The notes under the pieces were generated by a model, which made no database searches, had not been told where the DNA came from, and worked only from the letters and a program-made list of their open reading frames with translations. DNA of 64,000 bases from the NCBI GenBank assembly GCA_015179045.1, contig WHUZ01000094.1, positions 158,770-222,769 of the forward strand. The letters are read 5' to 3'. This document shows positions 11,860 through 24,158 of the stretch, in pieces. Position numbers and translations under genes: made by a program. Source of the DNA: Kalaharituber pfeilii (Eukaryota > Ascomycota > Pezizomycetes > Pezizales > Pezizaceae). How positions within the stretch are numbered: position 1 is the stretch's first letter; every line of letters begins with the position of its first letter.

Positions 11860-14800
11860 ATGTCATCTACCTTTGATACCGGACCAGTCTCGCAAGCGGT
11901 TGAGATTACGGATGAGGCGGTAGGGCACACTGTTGCTGAGAAGGTTGAAAAGGCTGTAGTAAATGCCGAATCTGCTGTCTCAGACTATGTTCTCGGCACA
12001 GATAAGGAGGATGCGGCATCAGACGGTGTCAATGGAACGACTCAGGTCAATGGGGAACCAAACGATGAACCAGTAGATCAGTATATTGCAGTTCCTGCAG
12101 AGAAAGAGGAGCCAGAACCAGATGTCACATTAACTCCTACCATTGATCCTAAAAAAGAAACTACCCCACCAGCCGAAGAGCAACACCAGATATCCCCTTC
12201 TGCTCCAGAATCCTCACTACAAGCAGAATCTGGAGACATAATAAACACCAAATCAGAAGCATCAGAGTTGACAGCTGACGAGCAGCCTGATGAAGAGGAT
12301 AAGGATGAAGAAATTTATGACACTGCGCCAGTCACTTCTTCTGAGCCTGAGCCGGAAGCACAACCTGCTACTGCTGGAGAAGCCGGTGGTCAGCCACAGG
12401 AGGCGGTACAGGAGCTTGAATCTCAAGAACACACTACAAGAGAGACAGAGAGAACTAATGCTACCTCCAAAACATCCCAGCTACCTGTTGATGGGACTGC
12501 AGTTGAGGCTCAACCTCGGCAACCCTCAATTACAGAAGAACCAACTCCCGTTCCAGAAATAGAATCTAAGCCGTCAGAAGAATCCAAAAGTAACAGTGTA
12601 CCAATCGAATGCTATGTAGAAGCTGAACCTGCGTTAGAGGCTGTGACCGAGGTCGCTGCTCCCGTTGAGAGTGGAACTGATGGTGAGAATCATATTGAGG
12701 AGACAGGTGAGGCACCGGTGCACGCAGTAGGCGCTTCAACAGAGGCAGCAGCTGATATTCATAAAGCGGAGAAATTCCATGAGCTACAAACCGCCGAGGT
12801 GGAAAGCTACGAAGATATACCGAACATTGCCGCAGAAGAAGCCACGGTATCTGAAGAAAGAATTGAAGAGGCTACTATAAATTCCCATGCCGATAATTCT
12901 CAAGAAGACACAGCTGCAGGGACTACTGAGACCAGCCAGGAAGCTCAAGAACGAAAGGAAGGTCCAGAAGCAGAACAGATATCAGAGCAAATTCCTGAGT
13001 CTGTTAATACTATCGAATTTGAGGACAGCAAGCTCGCTGAGGCTTCTACTGAGGCCGCTATTGAGTCAACAGATGAACTTGCTGAGAGCGTTGAGGCCCC
13101 TACAATTAACGATCTCCATGTTAAGGAAACTATGGTAGAGCCAAAAGCTGAAGGCTCAGCGGAGCAAATGACTGGCACTGAAGAAAAGCCTTCGGATGTT
13201 TCTACAGAGGAACAGGATTCGACAAATAAGCCTGAGGAGCCAGTTTCATATCCTGATGATGAGAAATCACCCGAACATAATGGAGTAAACGTGGAAGAAG
13301 AAAGTACACTAGAACCTCCGCAAACTGAAGTGCCTTCAGGAGCCCCTGCAGCTGCGCCTCAAGAGATGGAATCTCGAACAGAAATATCGGCAACTGAAGT
13401 GCTAGTTCCGCCAGAGTCCGCATCAGAAGGAGAAAACTCAACCCAGCCAACCGCGCAAGTATCTGAAGAAATGGTTCTAGAACAGCCTGCACAAGAAGAA
13501 TCTACTATTGATGCTCCTGCTACTGATAATGAGGCACATAGCGAAGAGGCTCCCGCTCCAGTTGAGGACACAGCTGTTCAACCATCTACTGCTGCTACAC
13601 CTGTAGCAGAACCAGCATCTGCAGCGGAAGCACAGAATGCAGGTGAGGAGCAATTAGTGGAAGAGATTGAGGAGGTACCACCACCCGCTGTTGAGGAGAT
13701 AAGTGTAAGTATTCACTTCAGGGGCCAAGGTGCAATTTAAATGACAAAAGTAACAATGTGGTCTTTAAACTAGGCGCCATCTGTTGCCGATGGATCTACT
13801 GCCCCCCAAAGCAATTCTTCTCAGGACACCGGACAAGAAACAATTGTTCCAATAGCTGCTACTGAAACGGAACCTTTGGAAACCAAGGCTGAGGAAGCAG
13901 TTACCAACGAAATTATTGAGGGCGAACCTCCAGTTGGGTCCCTGTCAACAGATCACAAGGAACAATCTACTGAGGAGGATACAGATATCGCTGAACTAGG
14001 CACTCAAGTCACTGCCGAAGAAAAGAAATCTGAGGTTCCGCTTGCCCAAGAAGAAACTCATAGTACAGACGAACCAGGTGCTGAACGAGGGCCTTCGGGG
14101 GAAGCGTTGGCTATTGAAGAGGCTAATCTTAAGGGTTCTGAAGGCCAGGATGTTGCAACCAATGTGCCAGTTGAACAAAGTCTACCAGTTGAGGAAAGTT
14201 CGATAATCGAGGAGGCTGCAGTCCCTGATGAGGTGTTACAAGTAGATGAAGCTCCTACACTTTCTGAGCCTTCCGCAGCAGTTGATACAGAATTGGAAGA
14301 AATTAAAGAGGAGCCGCTAGTGGCTGGCGAGGCTTCAGAGGCAGAGAAAACTCCAGCAAATGAGGATGCAACACTTGAGGCACAAACAATTGAGAATGTG
14401 GATGCAGAAGCGCCCGAAGCAGAGGAGACGTCTCACGTCGATGCAAAGGCACCTGAAAGCGAATTGGCCTCCAATGCTGAAGCTACCGCAGAACAACCGT
14501 CAGTTGTTGAAGGAATTGCTGCAGGTGCACCAGTAATTGAGGAAGTATCATCGACAGATCATACCGATTCGGTCGATCAGCCTGTAGCTGTTGAAGAACC
14601 CAAGACCGAAGAAGCCCCAATTGTTTCCGAATCTCCTGCGGCGGAGATACAGACACCTGCGGTTGAACAAGTTCCAATTTCTGAAGCAGTCTCTACGCAG
14701 GAGGGGCCTGCTGTGGAGCATCCGGCGGTGATTGAGAAGCCAGAAGTCTCGAATGTACCTGAAATTGGGCAAAATGAAGATTTGGAAAGTCAAGAAGCAC

Positions 14801-17800
14801 CATCTGAGGCACATGAGAATGAAATTGCTGAAACTGCAGTAAGTCAGGACACGGTAGTCTCTGACGAACCGGCTCCGCCAATTGAGACCGAGAGAGCCAC
14901 AGCTGTTCCGCCGACTGAAGAGACAGCTGCGGTTTCTGAGGTTCCCAGTTTTTCACAAGAGGAAGCATTCGTTAAAGTCTCTGAGGCGGCTCCATTGAAG
15001 GAGGATACTCAGGAAGTTGCTGCTACAGAAAATACTCCTGTACAGGGGGGAGAATCGAAGGGTGTTGAGACAACAGCTCCACAGGAAGATATCACAACGG
15101 AAACTCTTGTACCAGTCGAGGAATCTGCTCCAGTTGAGGAAACTGCTCCATTTGAGGAACCTGCTTTGGTTGAAGAACCTGCTTCACTTAAAGTACCTGC
15201 CGTCACTGAGATTCCCGCTGCACTTGAGGAAGTTGCTGCACCTGTCCCAGTCGAGCAATTTACGTCAGCCATTGAAGGTTCTTCACCTGCTCCCGTCGAA
15301 GAACCTACTTCAAGCCAAGAACCTGTTCAAGTTGAGGAAGCACTTCCAGCTGACGAGCCAGCCGCAGTGGAAGAACTTGTGCCAGTGGAGGAGCATACCC
15401 CAGTCGAAGAACCTACTTCAGTTGAGCAAGCGATTTCTGATGAGGAACCTACCACAATTTCTGAGCTGTCTCTGGCGGCGGAGTCGGGCCCAGCTGAAGC
15501 CATTTTACCCACTGAGGAAGGTACACCAATTGAGGAAGCTTTGCCAGTTGCGGAAACTAGATTCATTGCAGAGCCAACTCCTATCGACGACGCTCCCACA
15601 TCTGCCGAAGAAACCGCCACAGTTGAGAAAGCCGCTCCAGTTGACGAAGCAGTCACAGTCGAGGAAGCCGCTACAGTTGAGAACTCCGCTCTAGTCGAGC
15701 AAGCCGCTCTAGTCAAGGAGGCCTCTCCAGTTGAAGAAGCCGCTCCAGTCGAGGTATCCACTCCAGTCGAGAAAGCCGCCCCAGTAGAGGAAGCCGCCCT
15801 GGTTGGGGAAACTGTCGCAGTTGAGGCAGCTGCCCTAGTTGAAGAAGCCACAGTCGTGGAAGCTACCCCAGTCGAGGAAGCCGCTCCAGTTGGAGAAGCC
15901 GCTTCTGTCAAGGAGCCTGCCCCAGCCGAGGAAACCGCTCCAGTCGAGGAAGCCGCCCCGTTCGAGGAAACCGCCCCGGTCGAAGCTGCCCCAGTCGAGG
16001 AAGCCCCTCCAGTTGGGGAAACCGTTCCTGTCAAGGAGCCTGCCCCAGCCGAGGAAACCGCTCCAGTCGAGGAAACCGCCCCGGTCGAGGAAGCTGCCCC
16101 AGTTGAGGAAGCCCCTCCAGTTGGGGAAACCGTTTCTGTCAAGGAGCCTGCTCCAACCGAGGAAACCGCTCCAGTCGAGGAAACCGCCCCGGTCGAGGAA
16201 GCTGCCCCAGTCGAGGAAGCCCCTCCAGTTGGGGAAGCCGCTTCTGTCAAGGAGCCTGCCCCAGCCGAGGAAACCGCCCCGGTCGAGGAAGCTGCCCCAG
16301 TCGAGGAAGTTGTTTCAGTAGATGCTTCCGTACCAATAGAGATGGCGGCAGTGGTTCAGGAAGGCGCTTCTGTCGAGGAGACTGCGCCTGCCGAAGAGGC
16401 TGCTCCAGTGGTATCCGCTCCAATGGAAGTCTCTTTTGTTCAGAAATCTGTGTCAGCTGATGATGAGTGTTCTTCAATTGAGATTTCTCCATCCGCACAG
16501 GGCGAAGATGTCGATCAACCAGATGTGGTTGAGCATGCTGCGACAGTTGCAATCCAACCCGAGCCCATCGGAGAATCAGAAGAGACTGTGGACGAGAAAC
16601 CAGATGAAACTAAGGCTGCTGAAGGTATTTTCCCCTTCTGTCGATTGCTTATGCAAACGAATACGTCTAACTCTCTAATCATGACAGAATTTACAGTAGA
16701 GAGTGTTGAAAATGAGCAAGAATTCCAAGCCGAACTTGCCAAGGCACAGGCTTTACTCAGTCACCCATTGTCTGGATTTTCTGCAAATGAAGTTATTCCT
16801 CAATTGCCTGAAGAGGAACAAGTGCAAGGTTCTCAGGGAAGTGACGTCGATAAGGAGACAATTGATGTTGCCCCAGAAGTCCCGACTCTTGTTGTCACCA
16901 AGACAGAAGAGAATCAACCCTCACATGGGGAGAATGTTGGCCATGGTGCAACGACATCTCAAAAAGATGCATTCGAACTTCATAAAGTTGACGCTGAACC
17001 AAATGAAGTTGTTACTTTATCTGAGTCTGAGGTATCGGTTCCAGCTGTGGTGGTGACAAAGACCGAAGAAAATCAGGCAAGCCATGGAGATGACCTCGGC
17101 CCTGACGCCACGACCTCTCAGAAAGTTGCACTTGAGCTTCTTAAAGCTGACGCTGATCCATCAGTTGTGATTACTGTGGTAGAGCCGGAAATTTCTGCAA
17201 TTGATACTCCTGTCGCTCAAAGCACTGATAAAGCCATCAACGACAATGACCTGGGGATTGTTAGCCATGAAGACGTCAATTCTGACGAGCAACAACAGAC
17301 AACTACCCCTCTCCAAGAAGTTATTGAGGCTGCTGCTGAAGCTGTCGATGTTACTTCCACACTTCATGCATCGGAGACAGAGTATCCTCAAAGCGCTACT
17401 CCGATCCCCGTTGCTGCTGAGACTGCAGCGGCAGTCGCAGATACTGCAGCATCTTTGGACCCCACTGATAGGTCGTACACTGTGACGCCCATCTGCGTGG
17501 CCGCGGAAACTGCAGCTGCTGTTGAGGACACCGCAGCAACCCTGGACATTGATGAATCTCGTTCACAAATCACTACCCCGATTCCAGAAGCCTCCGAATC
17601 AGCTGCTGAAGTTGCAGAGGTTGCAAAGGTTTTGGATGTTGCCAAAGAGGAAGAAATGGACACTCAAAAGGAAGATACTCAGCATTCCTTTCGTGACTCC
17701 TCAAGCCCGGCAACCCATTCACAAGAAGCTGCAGTTGAGGTGGCTGATAGTGCTCCAGCTGCTGATACTGAAAACACGCTTGCAGACGCTACCACTTCTT

Positions 17801-19110
17801 CTTCAAGTATTGTGGCTAAGCCTCCAGGTACCGTGGAAGTCGAGGGAGATGTCTCCATTTCAGTTGCCAAAGAACTCGACACTGTCGCTGATGTTACATT
17901 TTCCGCACCAACGGCCACTGATACTAAGGGTGTTGTGGCTGTTGCTGCTACCACTTTTGATACTTCTAAAGCTGAGGCAATTGACGCCCCCATCGAAGCG
18001 GCCCCTGCCCCGCAGATTACGGAAGAGGAGTTGAAGGGTAACAGCGATGTGAAAGGCGAGTTGCTTCTTGTTGGTGCTGGAACTGCTAGTGCAGCACTTA
18101 TAGGTAAGTTATCTAGGAGTTCATTTTCACACAAATTGACTAATGATTGAAGGTGCTGGTGTTTATGCTGCAACACGAGATTTCAAGGAGGACAAAATGG
18201 AGGGAATACCGATGACACGAACAATAACAAACGAATCCGGTCGATCTATCCAAGACAAGCCCCTCTCTTTTGCAGGTGACCACATATTACCACACATGAA
18301 AGAGGTAGGCCCACAAATGGTTGAGCCTGAAGTCTTGAGAGCGGAGATTGCCAGCCCTGGCTCGACATCATTCGTCAAGCCGGCCACAACACCTGTCCAT
18401 GATGAGTTATTGGGCCATGAAGGCCGTAAAGATGTGGATCCTGCATTGAAAGATCAGTTAACGGATAACCCTGCTTTGGCACAGCCACATGATCCAGAAG
18501 CGATCCCTGAACCAGAGCCTTCCCATGTAAGCAAAGGGAAAGAGCCGGCAACTGAAAACCCAGTTCAGGTTGCAGCAGAGATTGATGAAGATGCACTGGA
18601 AGAACTGCTGCAAAACTCCGGGCACCTCAGGGCTCCTGGCATGCAGCGGGAACTATCTGCCGGTGCGCCGTCCAATTTCACCACTAGTTTAATTTCTGTG
18701 AATGCCATTTCAGAGGCATTACGTTACATGAGGGAAAACAGTTCTTCTGCCGTTCTTCAAGCCCCTGCGATTGTGGTTTCAGACGAGTCAGCCTTGGCGG
18801 ATGGAGAGCAGAAGTCGAGAAATATCGTTGAGGTGATTACACCAGAAAATGATGGTATTGTCCCCCCCTCTTCAAGTCTGTGGCAGTCGGCACATTCTGA
18901 CCTAATCGTACAGTCATTACGGAAAGCGAGGTTCGTCGTAGAGATCCTAGTAGCAGACGCGAACAAAGCAGACCATCAACACGCGGTAGCGACATGGTAT
19001 CGGCAAAACACCATAAGAACCTCATGGAAAACTTCTGGCGCCTTGTCTTCGTAGGATGGTTGGGAGGATTCGGAAAATTCTTTGTTGGGCTTTTTGGCAG
19101 GAAGAAGTGA
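11860..19110 (+). CDS. Very large acidic repeat protein with hydrophobic C-terminal segments (unknown function)
   Basis: Five exons are proposed: 11860-13704, 13774-16624, 16688-18103, 18153-18854 and 18914-19110, giving about 2,336 residues. Donors are GTAAGT, GTATTT, GTAAGT and GTATTG, and all acceptors end in AG. Nearly all of the protein is Glu/Ala/Val/Pro/Thr-rich and probably disordered. It contains PVEEA-type repeats, a 53-residue tandem duplication and four units of about 30 residues. A hydrophobic stretch around residues 2020-2043 (ELLLVGAGTASAALIGAGVY) forms only when the 49-nt intron is removed. The last exon gives NFWRLVFVGWLGGFGKFF and a basic RKK end, which looks like a membrane anchor or amphipathic helix. 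I do not recognise a named family. Location in or at a membrane is an inference. Alternative ends are possible (see 19351-19636). Confidence 0.82.
13705..13773 (+). other. Intron 1 of the large acidic-protein gene
   Basis: A 69-nt intron with GTAAGT donor and TAG acceptor. Its length is a multiple of three, but it holds an in-frame TAA at 13738, so failure to splice would end the protein after about 626 residues. Confidence 0.85.
15601..16311 (+). repeat. PVEEA repeat tract inside the acidic protein
   Basis: About 237 codons read mostly as variants of APVEEA/TAPVEE in the coding strand. A higher-order unit ending in SVKEP or PVKEP recurs: its GTCAAGGAGCC marker lies at 15907, 16030, 16138 and 16246. 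The spacings are 123, 108 and 108 nt (41, 36 and 36 residues). This indicates recent tandem expansion inside the gene. The antisense frame is open here only because of the repeat. Confidence 0.92.
16625..16687 (+). other. Intron 2 of the large acidic-protein gene (63 nt, frame-neutral)
   Basis: GTATTT donor, CTAAC branch site near 16668 and a CAG acceptor define a 63-nt intron. It is divisible by three and has no in-frame stop. Retention would add 21 residues that are Phe/Leu/Cys/Met-rich and quite unlike the acidic flanks, which argues that it is normally removed. Confidence 0.75.
16891..17208 (+). repeat. 53-residue tandem duplication inside the acidic protein
   Basis: Two adjacent 159-nt units (16891-17049 and 17050-17208) both begin VVTKTEEN and share the pattern SHG..., ATTSQK, and an acidic end. 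They have diverged at many positions, so this duplication is older than the PVEEA expansion. Confidence 0.85.
17305..17652 (+). repeat. Four ~30-residue repeats inside the acidic protein
   Basis: Units start at TPLQ (17305), TPIP (17398), TPIC (17485) and TPIP (17575). Each continues with an Ala/Glu-rich stretch such as AAETAAAVADTAASLD, which has helix-forming composition. The spacing is 93, 87 and 90 nt. Confidence 0.85.
18104..18152 (+). other. Intron 3 of the large acidic-protein gene (49 nt)
   Basis: GTAAGT donor, TTGACTAATG branch region and AAG acceptor. Removal joins two halves of a hydrophobic segment, giving SAALIGAGVYAATRDF. At 49 nt it is the shortest intron in the window. Confidence 0.82.
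18855..18913 (+). other. Intron 4 of the large acidic-protein gene
   Basis: GTATTG donor, CTGACC/CTAATC branch region and CAG acceptor, 59 nt. Removing it shifts to a frame that continues as VITESEVRRRDPSSRR and ends in a hydrophobic, basic-ended tail at 19110. Without splicing, the frame runs to 19054 with a less structured end. Confidence 0.72.
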
Positions 19111-19350
19111 GATAATTCTTGTTTTCCTTATCCTCGTTTTATTTTTTTTTTCTATTTTTTTTTTTTTTTTTTTTCTGGTTTTATTTTCACTTCTCTCAGG
19201 CAGGTGTACAACCACTTGCCTCCTTTTTTATTTTCTTAACCTTCTTCGGGGACGAAAGAATTGGCTTGGGGAATTTTCGAACGATACTAGGCTTATCTTA
19301 GGTAAATTGGAACTGACGAAGCTGATTGTTTGCTTTTTTGCGGGTTAAAG

Positions 19351-19636
19351 TGGGGAGCCACTTGGGACTGCGTATGCCAATTATGCTGCGAGTTTCAGAG
19401 AGAGCCAGCAAATGCTTAACGCGGAACAGCACAAGGTCTTGAACGGCAAAGGGAAAGAGAAGGTTAGAGGAGGTGCTCGATTTGAAGAAATTGGAGCCAA
19501 AAATGGTGTGAATGGAACCAACGGTGCAACCGATACAAATGGTACAAATGGCACAAATGGCAAAACCGGCATGGCAAAAGAAGGAAGGCGAAGAAGTATA
19601 AGGAAAAAGTGGAACGCCTACAGGAAGAAGGATTAA
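19351..19636 (+). other. Possible extra 3' exon or small gene (NG-rich, basic tail)
   Basis: An open frame from about 19349 reads like protein: GEPLGTAYANYAASFRESQQ, then Asn-Gly-Thr repeats and a basic end (RRRSIRKKWNAYRKKD). The first ATG in frame is at 19412. A GTGAGA donor at 19107, three bases before the proposed stop of the large gene, is phase-compatible with an AG at 19349-19350. A 244-nt intron could therefore add this tail in place of the RKK end. Alternatively it is a separate short gene or chance. The long T-tract between them makes either view uncertain. Confidence 0.3.
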
Positions 19637-21354
19637 AGTGGTGCTCGTACTTGCAGGAGAATGGAGGTATACAACTTACGTTGCTAGGAATGGATGAAAG
19701 GAGATGGAATAGTAGATTGAGTTGGATTAGCTTGGTTTTTCTGGTTTCACTGAGTTTTGCTATAATTTTTATGATAAAATGGTTTGTTTGTCGTTATATC
19801 GCTTGGGATACTGGGTAAGCCCGAAAGAAAATAAGGCTTGGGCTCAACAGGGCAAGAGGAATGGATATTAAGTGCGATCGGGTTTAAATTGGGTGGTGGA
19901 CTGGTGCTTTTTGCTCTTTCAGCACGTATTTAATTGTCTACTTTGGCTTGTTTGTTTTTTGTGTAATTGTCAAATTTACCATCATCGCTTTGTTTTCGAT
20001 TTCTTATGACATTTTCACGCTAGCAATCATGAAGTAATGAACGCCTCATCTCAATGTGGACGCATTTTCACGTGTCTTGCTCTTTGTTGATATTCACACT
20101 CTAAATGGAACAAGGGGTACTCTTATTCCCTCCCCCAAAACTTACCCTACAATTGGCCTTCAATCTTCATCCAAGTTAACACTTTCATTGGCTAGGTAGG
20201 TCTTTCAACTGCATGCATATACACATCATGTAAATGTAGGATTTACTGGCTGAGTAATCCTGCATCTTCAGTTCTACTAGCATAACATACACAATCGCTA
20301 GCACCATATTCACCTCCCCACGTTGTAACACCCAAGCAATGGTTCTTCGCCAATTTGAAGAAATTGAGGATTATGATGTCTTCGTGAGCGTGATCTGATC
20401 CTTTTGAATATATAAATGTGATCATGTGACCGTATTGCCGAGTTCAGCTTCTCACATCGTCGTATGTTGACCTGTTTATTCTCTTCAAATGTTTGTTCGG
20501 GGACTCGTGCCAAACAAGACTAGAATTCTTGCTACATTGCCCGGTCGAAACTGGGCAACAACTTAACCTAGTATATATTTCAGGCATCTTCCTCGAACGT
20601 CAGGGCTTCAACAAATTCGAGAAATTGGGTACGAGAACCGATCGTTCCGTACCAACCGAAATATATTGTTTAGTAAGCCAAAAGGAAGGCAGGGCCAGCT
20701 GACTTTGATAGGAAACCAACTTGCGGAGTTTTGCCATTCATAGTGTGTGAGACTCTGCATATCGCTTGTTGCTATTTTTTTTCTCTTTTTCATTTTGTTT
20801 TTGTTTTTATGTTTTCATGATACCCCCCAATTAAATTGTTTCTTTCATACAAATGAACAGAAGGGCATCGGATAAATAATTCTGGTGGGGCCTTTCTGAG
20901 CAATCGACCGACAAAGGCAGAATGGGGTTTGTTGGAGCTGAGTAAGGTTTCCGCCATAATTTATATATTTTTCACATTTCAGCGTTATCGAAGCCCGACC
21001 GTACCCTGAGGAATATTTGGTGACACGGAACTTGCAACATTAATCGCGCGGGACTACGGATCATTCATCGTCAAATTCTTTGTCATACATCTATCTCGAT
21101 ACGCGTTGGCTGCTTTGGAACGCTGTATTCCCGAATACGCGTACGGGAGCACTCCCGTTCCGTAACGAGGATCCCGGAATAATCAACCAGTATATCAGCA
21201 TATGCCGAGTTGATCGACCCGTTTATGGACAGCAGAAGGAAGCTGTGGTAACTTAGAATACCGAATCGTTGGGGGTAAGAGCAATTTATCTATAGTTATG
21301 CGCCTCCCAGTCAAGTCGTTTATGCTCAGTGCTGTGTTGTGAAATTGTGGGGCC

Positions 21355-22118
21355 TATGGTTGGGGACATCTGTACGCGGAGTAAATTGCACCCCAACTTC
21401 AACGCTCTAAAGCGCAACTAAAATAATTAGATAAAATTAGTTTCGTGTCGTAATATGATAGATCAGACAATGAAGAATAAAGTTACGAAGCGATATCTAT
21501 TTATTTGATTTTTTGTTATAGTGTTTCATAGAGTTAAAGATCAGGAATTTTATATGGAGAGGGGTCATAAATGTCGCCCTTTAGTAATCACCAAATATAG
21601 TATAGTATATAGGAGTCTAACTAAAAATGGAAAGGAGCTAACTGAAAATGGGATAGAATATTGCTAGTACATTTCTTATGCAATACCCCTTTACTACTTG
21701 GTTTTATGTTGTGTGCGACTGATGCAATAGATATATGCAAGTTGACAGCTAGGCTAGGATATGTAGAGTGTGACAGAGTGATCGGGCGGTAGAAGCAGCA
21801 ACAGTAGTGCGAGCAGTAGCAGCAGTGCGAGCAGTAGCAGCAGTGCGAGCAGCAGCAGCAGTGCGAGCAGTAGCAGCAGTAGCAGCAGTAGCAGCAGTAG
21901 CAGCAGTAGCAGCAGTAGCAGCAGTGCGGGCAGTGGGAATTGTAGAGTGGTAGAAGCGGTAGAGCTGTAGGAGAACGATGGAGCGGTGGAGGTGGGAAGA
22001 ATACCTTCAAACTCGCTGCATACTATCGGGCAGAACGTGCATGTACCCATGTAAATGGAGTGCTTAGTCATCGAACCAAATGTCGCCCCTACTCCGCGTA
22101 CAGATGTCCCCAACCATA
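21355..22118. mobile_element. MITE-like DNA transposon with 29-bp perfect terminal inverted repeats
   Basis: The 29 bases at 21355-21383 (starting TATGGTTGGGGACATC) are the exact reverse complement of 22090-22118. The element between them is 764 bp. Both ends finish in TA, which fits a TA target duplication as made by Tc1/mariner-type transposases, but with one copy this cannot be proven. There is no transposase frame inside. The middle is partly a CAG/TAG triplet microsatellite. It is most likely a non-autonomous element. Confidence 0.65.
21797..21935. repeat. AGC/AGT triplet microsatellite
   Basis: About 140 bases of AGCAGT/AGCAGC units with GCG interruptions lie inside the inverted-repeat element. 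The poly-Leu and Cys-Tyr-rich frames on the minus strand are by-products. Confidence 0.92.
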
Positions 22119-24158
22119 CACAAGGCCGCGTATGCGGGTTTCCACTCTTGGATATCGCTAATGTTTTGCACCAAGGGTTCAGCGAGACGATAATTTCCCC
22201 ACTCTCTACTTCACAACCTTGCAAAATTCAGTTGCTAAACCAATTGTGGTCTTGCCCTAGACCCTCTGCTTCAAGGGGAGGGCCACAGGAGATTACGTAT
22301 GTTGTGGGGACTATTCTTCATCAACTACCGGATGCCCAAACCTTTTTTTTGTTCTGATGTCTTCTTAACATGAATTGAGTTTTTTCAACCTGTTAATATT
22401 AGTGTAGCATGCTGCGGAACTTACTGCGGGATATAAGCAATGGATTCAATTGCTGTTGTCAACCAACGCACGAATGTTGACAAGTTCTGACTGTTGTCGT
22501 CGCGCTTGCGAAGCATACGAACGCGTTAATGTATGCATCCCAAATGTCCAGTTGGGTCTGAGGCAGTTGGATCCGAGGCAGGCACACATGGAGTCCGGGC
22601 CCTGACCCTAGTTTTGCCTACGGACAATTGAGTGCGCCCGACTCGGATTCAAAAAGATGCTATACACCCTGGCTCTAGAATGCATTACATACCTTACCTC
22701 GATGCGTCAAAAAGTGATCGTCGTATGCATACGTTCGGCAGTGAGTAGCCTTCATGAAACGACGATGGGAAATGTCAATGAAGAGTGACGATTAGTGAAA
22801 ATGACTCCCCCATGCATAAGATCATGAGAACTTTATAGGTTCTCAGCTAAAGGTATCGTTCAATAAAACATATCCTTGCTCTAACAAATACTCACCGATG
22901 GTTAGGGATTGGCTACTTTTGCATTACGACAATAAACAAGTGAGAAGATTTCATGTGACCTACTACCATTTTTGATACAAAAGATGTCAGCTTTGCTGAA
23001 AGCTAAAAGTCTCAGTGTGCCTTCCGCCTAACCTTACGCTGCCTAGTTACAACTTCCAGAGCAGATTCGAATGATATGGTACGTGTACTCGAGTACAGTG
23101 GATAACATGTTTTACTTGAGGCTCAGCACGGATACGGCGTCCGCCTCCGCAGAATTCCAGATGCAAGTATGAAATGGAAGAAAGTGGCTCAGGGAGAAGA
23201 AATGATAGGAGGAATTTAGGTGTCGGAATATATTGGGAGCTGAGATGTAGGAAAAGAATATAGTGACTTGCTACGACTCGCAGAGGGGCTCAATTAGGCC
23301 AGGGAAATTTGTAGGGGGAATGAAGAACCCGAAAAATATACCATACTGGTAGCCCTGTAGCTGCACCCATATATCGGTACCATGCACGAAACGGAGAGGA
23401 GAAGATTCCAGGCCGCCGAATATATGAACTTTGTCCCAGATCAAGGATCAGATTGTTTTCATGGGATGCTAAGTAGCTACAACTACTGTTTTTCATTTTT
23501 TGTTGCTCTTGATACCTCTCTCTTTTGCCTTCTGTTGCCAATACATCACATACATTCTCTCAAAACCCAGTCTCACCCTACGTTCCGTTTTACTCCTTTG
23601 CCCTTTCTTGCCTTTTCGCATCGAGATAATTTTCCCCTTTTGTTTACCTTTAACGTCCTTGTATCTGGACCTGAAACTCAATTGTCGTCTCACTGCTGCT
23701 AAACCGGACCAAATATTAAGCTCGTCAGGGCAGTTCGAGGAATGGTCTACACACATCTTAGAGAAACTTAATTTTGATAATCAGCAGTGACATACTGCTC
23801 CATTACTCAACATAACTTTCACTTCCTCCTTTGTTGCTTGTTGGCCCTCGAACTATATCCCGATTTGGCCAAAAATACGAAAACGACGAAGGACTACATT
23901 AGGTTTCTCTACGACATTATTGTCCTATCCTTTCTTTAACAACCTTCTTTCGTTCCTGGTTACTCTTTAGCCTTTCCTGAAATTTCTTGCAGCGATTTTT
24001 GCGGTCTCTGTATTTTTGTTCAGGCGTTATTCTGGTTCAAGCGACCAGTGACACGAATCCTTGGTTGACTATAGCAGATACGATACCCGTTGTAGCTTTT
24101 TTTTTTTTTTCTTTTTTTACGTCTGTGTAGCAGAAGTCTCAGAGTGTAATAGAGTGAA

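Larger units (their letters stand above)
19637..24158. other. Intergenic region containing a MITE-like element
   Basis: About 4.5 kb without a convincing gene. It holds the inverted-repeat element at 21355-22118 and one copy of the TGGGTACGAGAA motif at 20636. The last 600 bp before 24159 are C/T-rich with T-runs (24097-24118) and probably contain the promoter and leader of the PAP2 gene. Confidence 0.5.

Noticed and set aside
15327..16250. 307-codon minus-strand Ala/Ser/Thr/Gly frame
   Set aside because: It is the exact shadow of the PVEEA repeats in the acidic-protein gene.
21621..22224. Cys/Tyr-rich and poly-Leu minus-strand frames
   Set aside because: They are products of the AGC/AGT triplet microsatellite.
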